Source: Methylotuvimicrobium buryatense 5G | GTDB lineage: Bacteria > Pseudomonadota > Gammaproteobacteria > Methylococcales > Methylomonadaceae | Direction of reading: 5' to 3' | DNA length: 64,000 nucleotides | Assembly: GCF_000341735.1 (NCBI RefSeq) | Contig: NZ_KB455575.1 | Location: forward strand, 4,433,581 to 4,497,580 | In this document: piece by piece, positions 1 to 10,288 of the stretch | Layout of the letters: each line of letters starts with the position of its first letter | Numbering within the stretch: the first letter of the stretch is position 1 | Position numbers and translations under genes: made by a program | Notes under the pieces: generated by a model | What the model was told of the DNA's origin: nothing | Database searches by the model: none | Seen by the model: the letters and a program-made list of their open reading frames with translations, nothing else

Positions 1-996
1 GCCGAGCCCGGGCGAGGCGCCGACGAAGATGGCTGGAGCGTAGCCCTGAGCGAATGGCATCTGTGCGGCCCTCGGTTGGTTAGCTTTTTGGTTTATCTCT
101 CATTGTCCCTACGGGCATCGCGCAGCAGAATCCAAGCCTATTTGCGCGATTGGCTGGGAATCTACCTCAGCACCAGCACCATCAATCAATGCATTCATGA
201 AGCGGGACGTGCCGTTGCGCCGGTCGTTGACGAGCAGTTGATCGCGGAACTCAAGGCCGCCGGCCTCTTACATATCGATGAAACACCCTGGAAAGAAGCC
301 GGGCAGTTATTTTGGCTCTGGGTCTTTGTCAGCGCACAGACGGTGATTTATCAAGTGGGCAAACGCCATCGTCTCGTCGTGAACCAGCTCTTAGGGGAAG
401 CGTTTTGCGGCTTACTGATGACCGACGGCTACAGCGTCTATCGCATCTTTCCTAGGCGCTTGCGCTGTTGGGCGCACTTGGTGCGCAAGGCCCGAGCACT
501 GTATCAGTTCCTGGATAGCGAAGGACAAGCTTTCGGCGAAGCCTTGTTATTGGCCATGATCCTGTTGATGCGCAACATCCACCGACTCCGCGAATCGCCG
601 CCGGATGCCGAATCCTTATGGGCGCAGAATCAACAGTTGCTGACCTTGCTGCGCTCGCTCTGCGAGACGCACCGAGACATCGCGCATGTTGACAGCCGAC
701 AATTAGCCGGCGAATTTCTCAACGATTGGGAGGCCATCGTGCGCGTGGTCGAAACGCCGGCGCATCCATTGACCAACAACGTCGCGGAACGCAGTTTGCG
801 GCACTGGGTATTGCTGCGCAAAATCACCTTCGGTTCGCGGACGGCCCAAGGCAGTCGCGTGGTTGCCTTGCTGGCGAGCGTGATTGATACCGCGCGTTTG
901 AGAGACCTGAATCCTTGGGAGTTTATTGCTCAAACACTGGCCGAACGCCGTAAAAACCAACCTGTCCCTCGTTTGCCTATGCCGGTTTTGGCGTGA
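1..996 (+). CDS. IS66-family transposase, 5' end outside the window
   Basis: The frame is open from base 1 and ends at TGA 994-996, so the N-terminal part (zinc-finger and helix-turn-helix region of IS66 TnpC) lies outside the window. The visible part carries the DDE core: HIDETPW (first Asp), TDGYSVY (second Asp) and NNVAERSLR (Glu), followed by the IS66-typical LLRKITFGSRTAQGSR. It would catalyse cut-and-paste transposition. A TTG at 76 could be read as a start, but the upstream codons read GPRLVSFLVYLSL, which is family sequence, so the gene simply begins further left. No accessory IS66 genes (tnpA, tnpB) are visible. I see no right terminal repeat with confidence between 997 and 1161. Confidence 0.85.
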   Translation, partial: AEPGRGADEDGWSVALSEWHLCGPRLVSFLVYLSLSLRASRSRIQAYLRDWLGIYLSTSTINQCIHEAGRAVAPVVDEQLIAELKAAGLLHIDETPWKEAGQLFWLWVFVSAQTVIYQVGKRHRLVVNQLLGEAFCGLLMTDGYSVYRIFPRRLRCWAHLVRKARALYQFLDSEGQAFGEALLLAMILLMRNIHRLRESPPDAESLWAQNQQLLTLLRSLCETHRDIAHVDSRQLAGEFLNDWEAIVRVVETPAHPLTNNVAERSLRHWVLLRKITFGSRTAQGSRVVALLASVIDTARLRDLNPWEFIAQTLAERRKNQPVPRLPMPVLA

Positions 997-1161
997 TAGG
1001 AACAGGGGGGGGGCTAAACGATTACCAGTTAGGTAAAATTAGAGATTCTCGATGAATTGTCGGATAATAACTGAACGAAGCTGAAGCCAACTGGTTTGTT
1101 CGCATCGGCTCTACACGGCGAGCGAAACTCCCTAAGTCATATTTTTACTAAGTAAACTATA

Positions 1162-4100
1162 ATGATGTCAACTACTGATAATAAGCCTTTTATTTCTATT
1201 TTAATGCCAACTTACAATCATGGAGCTTATATAAAAAAAGCTATTGAAAGCGTTTTGTCATGTGATTCTGTTGAAATAGAGCTAATTATTGGAAATAATT
1301 GTTCGGAAGACAATACAGATGCTGTTATTGAGCCCTATCTTAGTGATAATAGAGTGGTTTATTTTAGAAATGAAGAAAATATAGGGATGGGAGCTAATGG
1401 GTTTAAGTGTATATCCTTGGCTAAAGGTGTCTTTAGTTTATTGTTGGCATCAGACGACTATTTGTATCCTGGTTTTATCGAGTTGATTTATCTTGGGTTT
1501 TTGAAAAATAAGAATATCGATGTATTTTATTCTAATGTTAATTATGTTAACGAGAAAGGTAAATTAACATCGATAAATAAGCATCCAGGACTGGTTGATT
1601 TTAGTTATACAGGATTAAGAAACGAATTTGCTACCATTATCAGCTCTGGGGTACATATTAAGATTGGGGCTTGTGCGATAAAGACAGGTTTTCTTAAGGA
1701 TTATATTAAAGACTTCTCAGTGTCTTCGTTTCCTGATGGTTTTGTTGGTTATGACACTGATATCCTTTTGTTTTTATCTCAAAATGGGGCTTGTTTTTCA
1801 TATACGAATACTATACATGCTGTACATCGTAAGCACGAAAATCAATCATCTGGTCAGTTTCAATATCATAAAGGACAGCATTTAATTGATAACTTATTTT
1901 TGTGGGAAAAATACATAACAAATAAAAATTTACATAGGCTTTCAGGTTTTGAAGAGAAAATTCTAAATTTCATTGAGTTTAATATAGCGCTTTTAAAAAA
2001 GAATGCTAGTAATCCAGAAAAGATTTTGTCTGAACTTGGCTGTCGTATCGATGCTGTTAAGTCAAAAATAATAAAAAGTTCTAATCGATTACGTCCTTTA
2101 TCTGCTAAACCTCTGGTTACTGTCGTGATGCCGACTAAGAACAGGCCGGAATTACTGCAATATGCGCTCAAGTCGATTATTGAGCAAGTTTATGATAACT
2201 GGCAGGCTATTGTCATCAACGATGGCGGCTGTGATGTCGGCCCCTTAGTAGAGGCAATTGATCAAGGTCGCAATAAAATTCATTATATACATTTGCCGTC
2301 ATCTAAGGGACATGCAGCAGCTAGAAATGTTGGTCTTGAACTAGCTCAAGGTGAGATTATTACTTACTTAGACGATGATGATATGTATTTTCCAAATCAC
2401 CTTGAGATTGTTGTTAATGCGCTGATTAATTCTAGTGATCCAGTAGTATTTACACAGGGCGAGTGGGTTTCTGAAACTATTGAAAATGGTGAGAGAATAG
2501 ATATAAAGAAAGAATATCCATATATTAATTCTGAACATTCACTAGATAAGCTACTTGTTAAAAACTACATTGGGCTAATTTTTCTGGCACATAGAAAGTC
2601 ATGTCTTATTAAAATTCGAGGATTTGATGAATCATTAACTGCTTTAGTAGACTGGGATTTAATATTGTCACTTTCAATGCATTTTAAAATTCGAAGGTTA
2701 GATGATATAACAGTCCAAGCTCGTTCAAGAAATAATGTTAAAGACAATGTTTCTAGAAATGAACGGAAAAACTTTTTCGATCTCTTTAGTCGAATTTATA
2801 AAAAATACCCGGTAGACGATCCCGCGATTCAAGCGCAACGAAATTCATTACTAGAATATTTTCAAAAAGAACAGAGTCGATCGGGTAATCAAGCTTCTGG
2901 CCCCATTACAATAAATTATAAACAAAATAAGGCCGATCAACCCAAACCAGCCGACCTTTATAAGCAATGGTTACAGGAAAGGCAAATCACCGAAGCCGAC
3001 GCCCAATTATTCGCCGAACGCATGTTGCGTGATTGGCGATTACAACCGATTATTCATATTTTAGTCGAGGTTGCGCCTGGGGAAGAACAGGGTTTGGCGG
3101 ATACGATCGATAGCCTGTCTCAGCAGTTATACGGCGAATGGCGATTGGTGATTCTGGCGCCTTTCCCGGCGCCGGACAGCTCTTTTGATGAAATCGATAT
3201 CGTCAGTTGGCATGTTGTGAATGATAGCGCCAGTCGTCAAAATACATTGAATGCGTTACTCAGTGACGATGAGCGTGTTTGGTTTTGGCGATTGCCCGCT
3301 GGCACGCAATGGGAAGTGCAAGCCTTGCTCTGTTTAGGCGACTATATCAATTTGTATCCGCAGGCGCGCTTGTTTTATTGTGACGATGATGAACGCGGCT
3401 CAACCGGCGGTTATCAAAACCCCCGCTTTAAACCCGATGTCAACATCGATTATCTTTATTCCTATAACTATCTAGGTGCGTGTGCAATATCGGCACAGGC
3501 GCTTAAAGTTTTAGGCGGTTGGCATACGGATGGCGAAGCGCAAAGTTACGATTTTGCCTTGCATGTGCTGGATCAGTGTGGCGAGGCTGCATTGGCTCAT
3601 ATCCCCGAAGTATTAATTCATCTGCCGCCAAATAAAATACAAAGTCTAACGGAATCGTTACACCGACAGGCGTTGATGGAACATTTCAAAAGGCGAAATA
3701 TCGAGGTGGATATTCAAGAAGGGTATTTGCCGAATACCTTCAATATTGTTTATCGCTGGCCGCAAACGCCGCTGGTTTCCATTATAATCCCTACGCGTGA
3801 CCGGCTGGATTTATTAAAGCCCTGCGTCGAAAGTTTGCTCGATAAAACTCAATATCCAAACTATGAAGTCTTGGTCGTCGATAACCAAAGTGAAAAGTCG
3901 GAGACTTTGGAATATTTCCAAAAATTAGAGCAGGAATATAATCACGTTCGGGTTATTAAATATGCCAAGCCTTATAATTATTCCGCGATTAACAACGCTG
4001 CGGCCGAGCAAGCCAATGGCGACTACTTAGTTTTATTGAATAACGATACCGTTATTATTCAGGAGCAATGGCTGGAGCGTTTGCTCAATCACGGTTTGCG

Positions 4101-5631
4101 CGATGAAGTCGGTATTGTTGGCGCGCGCTTGGTTTTTCCGAACCAAACCCTGCAACACGCCGGCGTGATTTTGGGCATGGGGCCGTTCGGCGTCGCCGAT
4201 CATCCACATATCAGTCTGCCCTTAACCGATCCCGGTTATATGAACCGGGCGCAAGTCGTACAAAATTTTTCGGCCGTGACCGCCGCTTGTTTATTGATCC
4301 GGAAATCGATTTATTTTGATGTCGGCGGCTTGGATGCGGAAAACTTCAAGGTGCTGTTCAATGATGTCGATTTGTGCCTGAAAGTACGCGAACGGGGTTA
4401 TAAAATCGTTTGGACACCTTATGTGACCGAAGTACATCATGGTTCCAGTTCCATCAAAGCGGACAGAAATCCCGATAATGTCAAGCGTGCCCGGCAAGAA
4501 GCCGACGGCATGGTGAAAAAATGGCTCCCGCAACTGGCCAACGATCCTGCCTATAACCGCAATCTCAGTCTCAAGCACCGTCATTTTCAAATCGAAACCG
4601 AAACTGATGTGACCTGGAATCCTGATTTTCATGATCGTTTGCGGGTTTATGCCTTCCCTGGCAACGATACCGGCATTGGCGAATATCGAGTCAGAGCGCC
4701 TTTACGGGTATTGACCAATGCGGCGATGATACAAAGCAGTCTCTTGCCGAACCATAGCGAAACGCTGATTCCCGATATTGTCGAAATCGAGCGGGTTAAG
4801 CCTGATGTAATGATGCTGCAAAACGGTTTTGCCGATTATTTGATCAATGCTTGGACGCAATATAAGCGTTTTAACAATGTTTTCCAGATTTTTTCGCAAG
4901 ATGATTTGATTCATATGTTGCCGAAAAAACATCCGTTGCAAGGCAAGTGGCCGAAGGATTTGCGTAAGCGTTTAAGAAAATTGTTGGAGCAGTCCGACCG
5001 TTTGATTGTGGCTACCGAACCATTGAAAGAAGAATACGGCAAATATAGCCAAGATGTGCGCCTGGTGCCGAATTATCTTGAAAAAGCACGTTGGCTGGGT
5101 TTGGATATCAAATTCACCGAACAGCGAGATGGCAAGCCGCGTGTCGGTTGGGCCGGAGGAGGGCAGCATCAGGGGGATTTGGAATTGATTTTGCCGGTGG
5201 TTGAGGCGACTGCAAATGAAATCGATTGGGTGTTTATGGGGATGTGTCCAGATATGCTCAGGCCTTTTAGTAAAGAATTTCACAGTGGTGTTTTATTCGA
5301 TCAGTACCCGGCTAAACTTGCCAGTCTGGATTTGGATTTGGCGATCGCACCGTTGGAATACAATAATTTCAACATGGCGAAAACCAATTTGCGTTTACTG
5401 GAGTACGGTATTTTGGGATGGCCGGTCGTCTGTTCCGATGTGTATCCCTATCAAAATGCTCCGGTAACGCGGGTTGGTCATAATGCGAGTTATTGGATCA
5501 AGACGGTCAGAGAAAAGTTGGCCGAGCCGGATGCTTTGCGTGCAGAAGGGCTGGCTTTACAGCAATGGGTGTTGGTGAATTTCATGTTGGAGGACCACCT
5601 GGATGAATGGTTTAGCGCATTGACGCCATGA
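1162..5631 (+). CDS. Giant multi-domain glycosyltransferase, probably flagellin-modifying
   Basis: A 1489-residue soluble protein with several glycosyltransferase modules in a row. A first GT2 domain (about 8-230, ISILMPTYN, ASDDY) is followed by a second (about 318-540, VTVVMPTKNRPELL, YLDDDDMY), a degenerate GT2-like segment (about 630-830, FYCDDDE) and another full GT2 domain (about 870-1130, VSIIIPTRDR, LLNNDT). A C-terminal GT4/GT1-like region (about 1155-1485) starts at GNDTGIGEYRVRAPL. The gene ends 135 bp before flagellin 1, a position common for enzymes that glycosylate flagellin; that role is inferred. Base use changes inside the gene: 1162 to about 2900 is strongly AT-rich, the remainder resembles the neighbouring genes, suggesting a mosaic origin. 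ATG 1162 is followed directly by ATG 1165; no strong ribosome binding site separates them. Confidence 0.8.
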   Translation: MMSTTDNKPFISILMPTYNHGAYIKKAIESVLSCDSVEIELIIGNNCSEDNTDAVIEPYLSDNRVVYFRNEENIGMGANGFKCISLAKGVFSLLLASDDYLYPGFIELIYLGFLKNKNIDVFYSNVNYVNEKGKLTSINKHPGLVDFSYTGLRNEFATIISSGVHIKIGACAIKTGFLKDYIKDFSVSSFPDGFVGYDTDILLFLSQNGACFSYTNTIHAVHRKHENQSSGQFQYHKGQHLIDNLFLWEKYITNKNLHRLSGFEEKILNFIEFNIALLKKNASNPEKILSELGCRIDAVKSKIIKSSNRLRPLSAKPLVTVVMPTKNRPELLQYALKSIIEQVYDNWQAIVINDGGCDVGPLVEAIDQGRNKIHYIHLPSSKGHAAARNVGLELAQGEIITYLDDDDMYFPNHLEIVVNALINSSDPVVFTQGEWVSETIENGERIDIKKEYPYINSEHSLDKLLVKNYIGLIFLAHRKSCLIKIRGFDESLTALVDWDLILSLSMHFKIRRLDDITVQARSRNNVKDNVSRNERKNFFDLFSRIYKKYPVDDPAIQAQRNSLLEYFQKEQSRSGNQASGPITINYKQNKADQPKPADLYKQWLQERQITEADAQLFAERMLRDWRLQPIIHILVEVAPGEEQGLADTIDSLSQQLYGEWRLVILAPFPAPDSSFDEIDIVSWHVVNDSASRQNTLNALLSDDERVWFWRLPAGTQWEVQALLCLGDYINLYPQARLFYCDDDERGSTGGYQNPRFKPDVNIDYLYSYNYLGACAISAQALKVLGGWHTDGEAQSYDFALHVLDQCGEAALAHIPEVLIHLPPNKIQSLTESLHRQALMEHFKRRNIEVDIQEGYLPNTFNIVYRWPQTPLVSIIIPTRDRLDLLKPCVESLLDKTQYPNYEVLVVDNQSEKSETLEYFQKLEQEYNHVRVIKYAKPYNYSAINNAAAEQANGDYLVLLNNDTVIIQEQWLERLLNHGLRDEVGIVGARLVFPNQTLQHAGVILGMGPFGVADHPHISLPLTDPGYMNRAQVVQNFSAVTAACLLIRKSIYFDVGGLDAENFKVLFNDVDLCLKVRERGYKIVWTPYVTEVHHGSSSIKADRNPDNVKRARQEADGMVKKWLPQLANDPAYNRNLSLKHRHFQIETETDVTWNPDFHDRLRVYAFPGNDTGIGEYRVRAPLRVLTNAAMIQSSLLPNHSETLIPDIVEIERVKPDVMMLQNGFADYLINAWTQYKRFNNVFQIFSQDDLIHMLPKKHPLQGKWPKDLRKRLRKLLEQSDRLIVATEPLKEEYGKYSQDVRLVPNYLEKARWLGLDIKFTEQRDGKPRVGWAGGGQHQGDLELILPVVEATANEIDWVFMGMCPDMLRPFSKEFHSGVLFDQYPAKLASLDLDLAIAPLEYNNFNMAKTNLRLLEYGILGWPVVCSDVYPYQNAPVTRVGHNASYWIKTVREKLAEPDALRAEGLALQQWVLVNFMLEDHLDEWFSALTP

Positions 5632-5666
5632 TGACGGGCTTTTGATATATCGCGCCCAAAAAATAT

Positions 5667-5693
5667 TAAAGCTTGGAAAGCTTTGGTCGATAA
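5667..5693 (+). promoter_or_regulatory. Sigma28 (FliA) promoter of flagellin 1
   Basis: TAAAGCTT (5667-5674), an 11-bp spacer and GTCGATAA (5686-5693) match the flagellar sigma28 consensus TAAAGTTT-N11-GCCGATAA with one mismatch in each box. It lies 73 bp before the flagellin start, as expected for a late flagellar promoter. Confidence 0.8.
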
Positions 5694-5766
5694 CTTCAGC
5701 GAGATAAAAAGAAAGTCTTAACCAGTTTCGATCAGAACATAAACGTAGTTAATAAGGAGAGTCATC

Positions 5767-7470
5767 ATGGCACAAGTCATTAACACCAATGTTGCCTCGC
5801 TCAATGCGCAGCGGCAACTGAACAAATCACAAAGCGCGATGCAAACCAACCTGCAACGCCTGTCTTCCGGCTTACGTATCAACAGTGCCAAAGACGACGC
5901 GGCCGGCTTGGCGATTTCCAACCGCTTCCAATCCCAAATCAACGGCCTTAACCAAGCCTCCCGTAACGCCAATGACGGCATCTCCTTGGCGCAAACTGCC
6001 GAAGGCGCGCTGGACGAGGTCACCAACGCGCTGCAACGCATGCGTACCCTGGCCGTACAAGCGGCCAACGACACCAACTCCGCTTCCGACCGGCAAGCGC
6101 TGCAGGCTGAAGTCCGGCAATTGGTCGATGAGATCAACCGGATCGGTGGCACGACGGAGTTTAACGGCAAGAAGTTATTGAACGGCGAAGATAGCGAATT
6201 TAGTTTCCAAATTGGCGCTAATGCCGGCCAACAACTCAACGTCAAAATGGCCGATATGCGCGCCAGTGCCTTGGGTCAACAACCAGGTGCCGTGCAAACT
6301 ACAGGTACCCGGGTGGCGTTGGGTGCCAATGAATCAGGCAATGTCGGTATCCAAGATTTAACTGCGGCTGGCGCATTGTCCGGAGCCGCTGTTTCGTCTG
6401 GTCAATTTACGATTGAAGTTGCTGGCCAATCCACAGTGGATATTGCCGAAACCCGTTATGGCGGAAACATTGAATGGAAATCCAGTGGCGATTTGACCAA
6501 TGTCAATTCTCTTGATTATGGCGGCGGTATTGCCAAAGACATTGCGGCCAGGATTAATGACATCGCAGCTAAAGGGCTGACTGATGCCAGTGGACAAGCT
6601 ATCTTGCAAGACGTTTATGCAAAGGCGGAAACCAGTTTCTCTATCACTAGCGTGGCCAGTGGCGATGCTACTGCTGCCATGGCTTCTGGTGCCCCGATTG
6701 ACGGCTACAGGCATGTGGGTGCAGGCACCATTGCCCATGACGGCCTGACCATCAATGGCGTCAATATGGGGCCTGTGAGCTTCCAAGAAAAAGACGCGGA
6801 CGGTTCGTTGGTCAATCAAATCAATTCAAAAAGCAATGTCACCGGTGTCACGGCCAGTGTCGACAAAGATGGCGTATTGCAGCTTTATGCGGAAGACGGG
6901 CGCGATATCATCATCCAAACCAAAGCGGCGGAAGACGCGAACAAGCTGTTTGCGGCAGGTGGGACGGCAGTTGATACGGCCGACACTAACCGGATAGACT
7001 TTCAGGCTGCGCTGGAACTACGGGTTGCTGGCCGTGTTACGCTCTCTGCCCAAGACACGATTACGACGAGTGGGACGGCGGCCGCTAATGCAGGATTTGC
7101 ATCCGGAGCCGCTACGGCCATTGGCGATGAGATGAAGGAGAATAAGCAGGCGGTAGGTTCTATCCAGCTCGCCGATGTCACCACTGTCCGGGGTGCCAAT
7201 ATCCTGATGAAATCTGTGGACAGCGCCTTGTCACAAGTAGATGGTTTGCGGGCGAATTTAGGTGCGGTACAAAACCGCTTTGAAATGACCATCCGTAACC
7301 TAGATAACGTCTCGGAGAATCTGTCCGCGGCGAATTCTCGGATTCGCGATGCTGACTTCGCCGCCGAAACCACGGCGATGACACGCAATCAAATCTTGCA
7401 ACAAGCCGGTATTTCGATGTTGGCGCAAGCCAATGCCCAATCGCAAAACGTGATGTCATTGTTACGGTAA
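5767..7470 (+). CDS. fliC: Flagellin 1
   Basis: Filament subunit of 567 residues, exported by the flagellar type III system. Residues 1-150 are the conserved N-terminal coiled-coil domain ([38 protein letters not shown]); the last 90 are the conserved C-terminal domain ending [13 protein letters not shown]. The middle, about 170-470, is a long variable surface domain that makes the protein larger than many flagellins. The start has a good ribosome binding site (AAGGAGAG) and a sigma28 promoter upstream. It is a paralogue of the flagellin at 10289-11986: the ends are nearly identical and even the centres share blocks such as GIAKDIA and NQINSKSN. The preceding glycosyltransferase may modify it. 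Confidence 0.97.
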   Translation: MAQVINTNVASLNAQRQLNKSQSAMQTNLQRLSSGLRINSAKDDAAGLAISNRFQSQINGLNQASRNANDGISLAQTAEGALDEVTNALQRMRTLAVQAANDTNSASDRQALQAEVRQLVDEINRIGGTTEFNGKKLLNGEDSEFSFQIGANAGQQLNVKMADMRASALGQQPGAVQTTGTRVALGANESGNVGIQDLTAAGALSGAAVSSGQFTIEVAGQSTVDIAETRYGGNIEWKSSGDLTNVNSLDYGGGIAKDIAARINDIAAKGLTDASGQAILQDVYAKAETSFSITSVASGDATAAMASGAPIDGYRHVGAGTIAHDGLTINGVNMGPVSFQEKDADGSLVNQINSKSNVTGVTASVDKDGVLQLYAEDGRDIIIQTKAAEDANKLFAAGGTAVDTADTNRIDFQAALELRVAGRVTLSAQDTITTSGTAAANAGFASGAATAIGDEMKENKQAVGSIQLADVTTVRGANILMKSVDSALSQVDGLRANLGAVQNRFEMTIRNLDNVSENLSAANSRIRDADFAAETTAMTRNQILQQAGISMLAQANAQSQNVMSLLR

Positions 7471-7481
7471 GCAGTTAAAAT

Positions 7482-7517
7482 AACCGGAACTGTCTTCCGA
7501 AGGCTGTTCCGGTTTTT
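7482..7517 (+). terminator. Rho-independent terminator after flagellin 1
   Basis: Perfect 9-bp stem AACCGGAAC (7482-7490) with GTTCCGGTT (7506-7514), followed by T residues. It separates flagellin 1 from flaG and suggests high separate expression of the flagellin. Confidence 0.85.
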
Positions 7518-7535
7518 AGCTAAGGGGTAAACATT

Positions 7536-7976
7536 ATGGACACGGGAATCAAAAACGTATATCCCTCAATAGGTTCGTTGCAACCAGTGCCGGATATGAA
7601 AAAAAACCCTTTGATAGACAAGGCGACCGGTAATCCGGTCATCGCCAGTTCTGTCGATACGGTTTCAAAAAACGCGCCGGCATCCGGTGTGTTGAGCAAT
7701 GTGCATACCGAAAAGGATGAAAAAAGCCAACTCGATCAGCGGGATTTGGACGACATGGTCACGCAAATCAACACCGCTCTGCAAAACGAAAGGCGCAGTA
7801 TTCAGTTCAATGTGGACGAAGATAGCGGTCGGACGGTCATCAAGATCATCGATGCGAAATCCGGCGACCAGATCAAACAAATCCCGGCTGAGGAGCTTCT
7901 GAGAATTTCACGGCAGATGGCTGAGCAACTCGATCAGGACGATATTACCGGTATGTTGGTTCAGGGAAGGGTCTAA
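7536..7976 (+). CDS. flaG: FlaG family protein
   Basis: A 146-residue protein with the FlaG domain in its second half (about 75-145): VTQINTALQN, RSIQFNVDEDSGRTVIKIID and IPAEELLRIS. The first 70 residues are low-complexity linker. FlaG proteins affect filament length or flagellin assembly, and typically sit between fliC and fliD as here. The start follows the flagellin terminator by about 20 bp; AAGGGG at 7523-7528 serves as the ribosome binding site. Confidence 0.9.
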   Translation: MDTGIKNVYPSIGSLQPVPDMKKNPLIDKATGNPVIASSVDTVSKNAPASGVLSNVHTEKDEKSQLDQRDLDDMVTQINTALQNERRSIQFNVDEDSGRTVIKIIDAKSGDQIKQIPAEELLRISRQMAEQLDQDDITGMLVQGRV

Positions 7977-7998
7977 CGAGGTTTAATGGAGAGCTGTC

Positions 7999-10008
7999 AT
8001 GGCAGGCATTCAAGCCCCCGGTGTCGGGTCCAATTTAGACATCAACAACATCGTGACACAGTTGCTCTCAGCCGAGCGCAAGCCCGCGGAGACGCGCTTT
8101 GCGAGTCAGGAGGCGCTGGTCCAGGCCAGGCTGTCGACTTTGGGGATCGTCAAGAGTTCGGTTTCGGACTTTCAAAGCGCGCTGCGCGGACTCAACTCGT
8201 TGACGGCGTTTCAGAGCAAGACCGCGAGCGTCGGCAATGATCGCTTGTTTTCAACGACGGTCAGCAGCGCTGCGGTGGCCGGCAGCTATTCTGTCGAGGT
8301 CAAGCAGTTGGCGCAAGGGCAGAAACTGGCGACAAAGAGTCTTGCCGATACTTCGTCTGTGATTGGCGGCGGTAAATTGACCATCAGTTTCGGCACTTAT
8401 GACGGCGACACCAACGTATTTACAGAAAACGACAAAAAACCGGCGCGGGCGATAGACATCGCGGCGGGTAGCAGTTTGGCCGACATTCGCGATTCGATTA
8501 ATGGGGCCGGTATTGGCGTTACCGCGTCGATTTTGAACGACGGTAACGGTTTCCGTTTGGTGTTGGGTTCCGATAGCGGGGCGGCGAGTAGCATGAAAAT
8601 CGATGTGGCCGACGCCGAGGGCAATCCGTTGCTCGATGACAGCGGTCTTGGTCAGCTGGCGTTCGATCCGACCGCCGAGGCGGGTTCCGGCAAAAACATG
8701 CAGCAAACGCTTGAAGCAAGGGATGCACAGCTGATGGTGGACGGTATCGAGGTTTCGCGTTCGACTAACTCGATCAGTGGCGTCATTAGCGGCGTAACGC
8801 TGGATTTGAAGGAAATGGCCGAGGGTGCGCCGACCACATTGTCGATCCAAGCGAATAAGGACAGCATCAAGGAGGCGGTGGAAAATTTCGTTACCAGTTA
8901 TAACGAGCTTCGGGGTGTGCTGAACAAGTCCAGCGTCTATGACGCGGAAGAAAAAAAGGCGTCTTTATTGACCGGCGATTCCGCGATCCGCAGCATCAAT
9001 AATCAAATGCAGCGAATCATGGGCAATGTCGTGACCGGCTTATCCGGGCCTTTGCGAGCACTGGCCGATATCGGTATTACGACCGCACGGGACGGCACGT
9101 TGAGTTTGGATAATACGCGCATGAATCGGGCTTTGGATGCCAATATCGATGATTTTGCGGCGTTGTTTACGACGGTCGGTCGCGCATCGGGCAATAACAT
9201 CAGTTACTTCGCGTCATCCAGTGAAACCAAGGTGGGTAGTTATGCTGTCAATATTACGCAATTAGCCAGTCAAGGGGCTTATACCGGCGGCGATATCGGC
9301 AGCGAGCCATTCGATATCGCCGAGGGCAGCGCCTTCCGGATCACTGTCGATGGTGCCCAATCGGGGACGATCACGCTGGGTGAAAAAACGGGTTTGACCG
9401 GTAATGAGTTGGCGCGCGAACTGCAGAGTCAGATCAACAAGGATTCGGCGTTGTTGAACGCTAATCGTTCGGTGCAAGTCTCTTTCGAGGATGGAAAATT
9501 ATCGATTAAATCCGCGCGCTACGGCAGCGATTCGACGATAGCCATCGGCAACATCAACGCTGGTAGCTCATCTTTAGGCTTGTTCAATGCGACCGGTTTG
9601 GCGGGACAGGATGTCGCCGGCACAATTGGCGGTGTTAGTGCAACGGGCAATGGAACGCGCTTGACCGGAGCCGGTGATGCTGCAGGTTTGCAGATTGACG
9701 TGATCGGTGGAGTTTTGGGGGAGCGAGGCACGGTGAGTTTTACTAAGGGTTTTGCACAAGAGCTGAATACCTTGGTCGGCAGTTTTTTGTCGAGCGATGG
9801 CGTGCTGACGCAGCGTACTAACGATTTCAATCGGGAAATTAAGGAAATAGAAGGTAGAAGAACACGATTGAACGAACGAATGGAGAGCCTGGAAACACGA
9901 CTCAGGGCTCAGTTCATGGCGATGGATTTGATGGTTGGGCAAATGCGCGCGACCAGCGATTTCTTGAGCGCACAGCTGCAAAATTTACCGAGCGCCAACA
10001 GTAAATAA
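7999..10008 (+). CDS. fliD: Flagellar filament cap / hook-associated protein 2
   Basis: FliD caps the growing filament and folds arriving flagellin monomers. The 669-residue protein has the FliD N-terminal signature GVGSNLDINNIVTQLLSAER and a C-terminal coiled-coil region with RTRLNERMESLETRLRAQF, which precedes the usual end. Near residues 395-420 lies a flagellin-hook-IN-like segment (GSYAVNITQLASQG), which repeats the motif near residue 90 (GSYSVEVKQLAQGQ). It is longer than the 450-500 residues of enteric FliD. The start ATG 7999 follows GGAGAG; an upstream ATG at 7986 is in another frame. flaG ends 22 bp before. Confidence 0.95.
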   Translation: MAGIQAPGVGSNLDINNIVTQLLSAERKPAETRFASQEALVQARLSTLGIVKSSVSDFQSALRGLNSLTAFQSKTASVGNDRLFSTTVSSAAVAGSYSVEVKQLAQGQKLATKSLADTSSVIGGGKLTISFGTYDGDTNVFTENDKKPARAIDIAAGSSLADIRDSINGAGIGVTASILNDGNGFRLVLGSDSGAASSMKIDVADAEGNPLLDDSGLGQLAFDPTAEAGSGKNMQQTLEARDAQLMVDGIEVSRSTNSISGVISGVTLDLKEMAEGAPTTLSIQANKDSIKEAVENFVTSYNELRGVLNKSSVYDAEEKKASLLTGDSAIRSINNQMQRIMGNVVTGLSGPLRALADIGITTARDGTLSLDNTRMNRALDANIDDFAALFTTVGRASGNNISYFASSSETKVGSYAVNITQLASQGAYTGGDIGSEPFDIAEGSAFRITVDGAQSGTITLGEKTGLTGNELARELQSQINKDSALLNANRSVQVSFEDGKLSIKSARYGSDSTIAIGNINAGSSSLGLFNATGLAGQDVAGTIGGVSATGNGTRLTGAGDAAGLQIDVIGGVLGERGTVSFTKGFAQELNTLVGSFLSSDGVLTQRTNDFNREIKEIEGRRTRLNERMESLETRLRAQFMAMDLMVGQMRATSDFLSAQLQNLPSANSK

Positions 10009-10034
10009 GTAATTACGAACGAAGATTAATGCAA

Positions 10035-10067
10035 GCCGCATCGAGAGAATCTCGATGCGGCTTTTTT
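10035..10067 (+). terminator. Rho-independent terminator after fliD
   Basis: A perfect 12-bp stem, GCCGCATCGAGA (10035-10046) with TCTCGATGCGGC, loop GAA, followed by six T. It ends the flaG-fliD unit before the second flagellin. Confidence 0.9.
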
Positions 10068-10178
10068 GTGTCGACGAAATTTTGACGGAGTTGGCATTTT
10101 TTTCTGGCTTCGCGTCATGATTTTGATAATCGCGCGGTGATGGATGTGCAAAAGACTGATATTGCTACAAAAAAATAT

Positions 10179-10195
10179 TTGGTATGGAACGTGCC
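10179..10195 (+). promoter_or_regulatory. Possible sigma54 promoter of flagellin 2
   Basis: TTGGTATGGAACGTGCC fits the sigma54 pattern TGGYAYR-N4-YYGCW except for two positions in the -12 element. It lies about 95 bp before the start of flagellin 2, and no sigma28 box like that of flagellin 1 is visible in this gap. The assignment is tentative. Confidence 0.3.
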
Positions 10196-10288
10196 TTGTG
10201 ACTTATGAAAGCGATAGCCGGTTGCGGCGATCAGCGCTAATTAACAAGGCGGCTCTTTTTGGCGCCGCGTAAATACAGGGGTCAAGAA

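Noticed and set aside
10259-10288. Ten-residue extension of flagellin 2
   Set aside because: MAPRKYRGQE is unlike any flagellin N-terminus, while MAQIINTN at 10289 matches flagellin 1 exactly in position.
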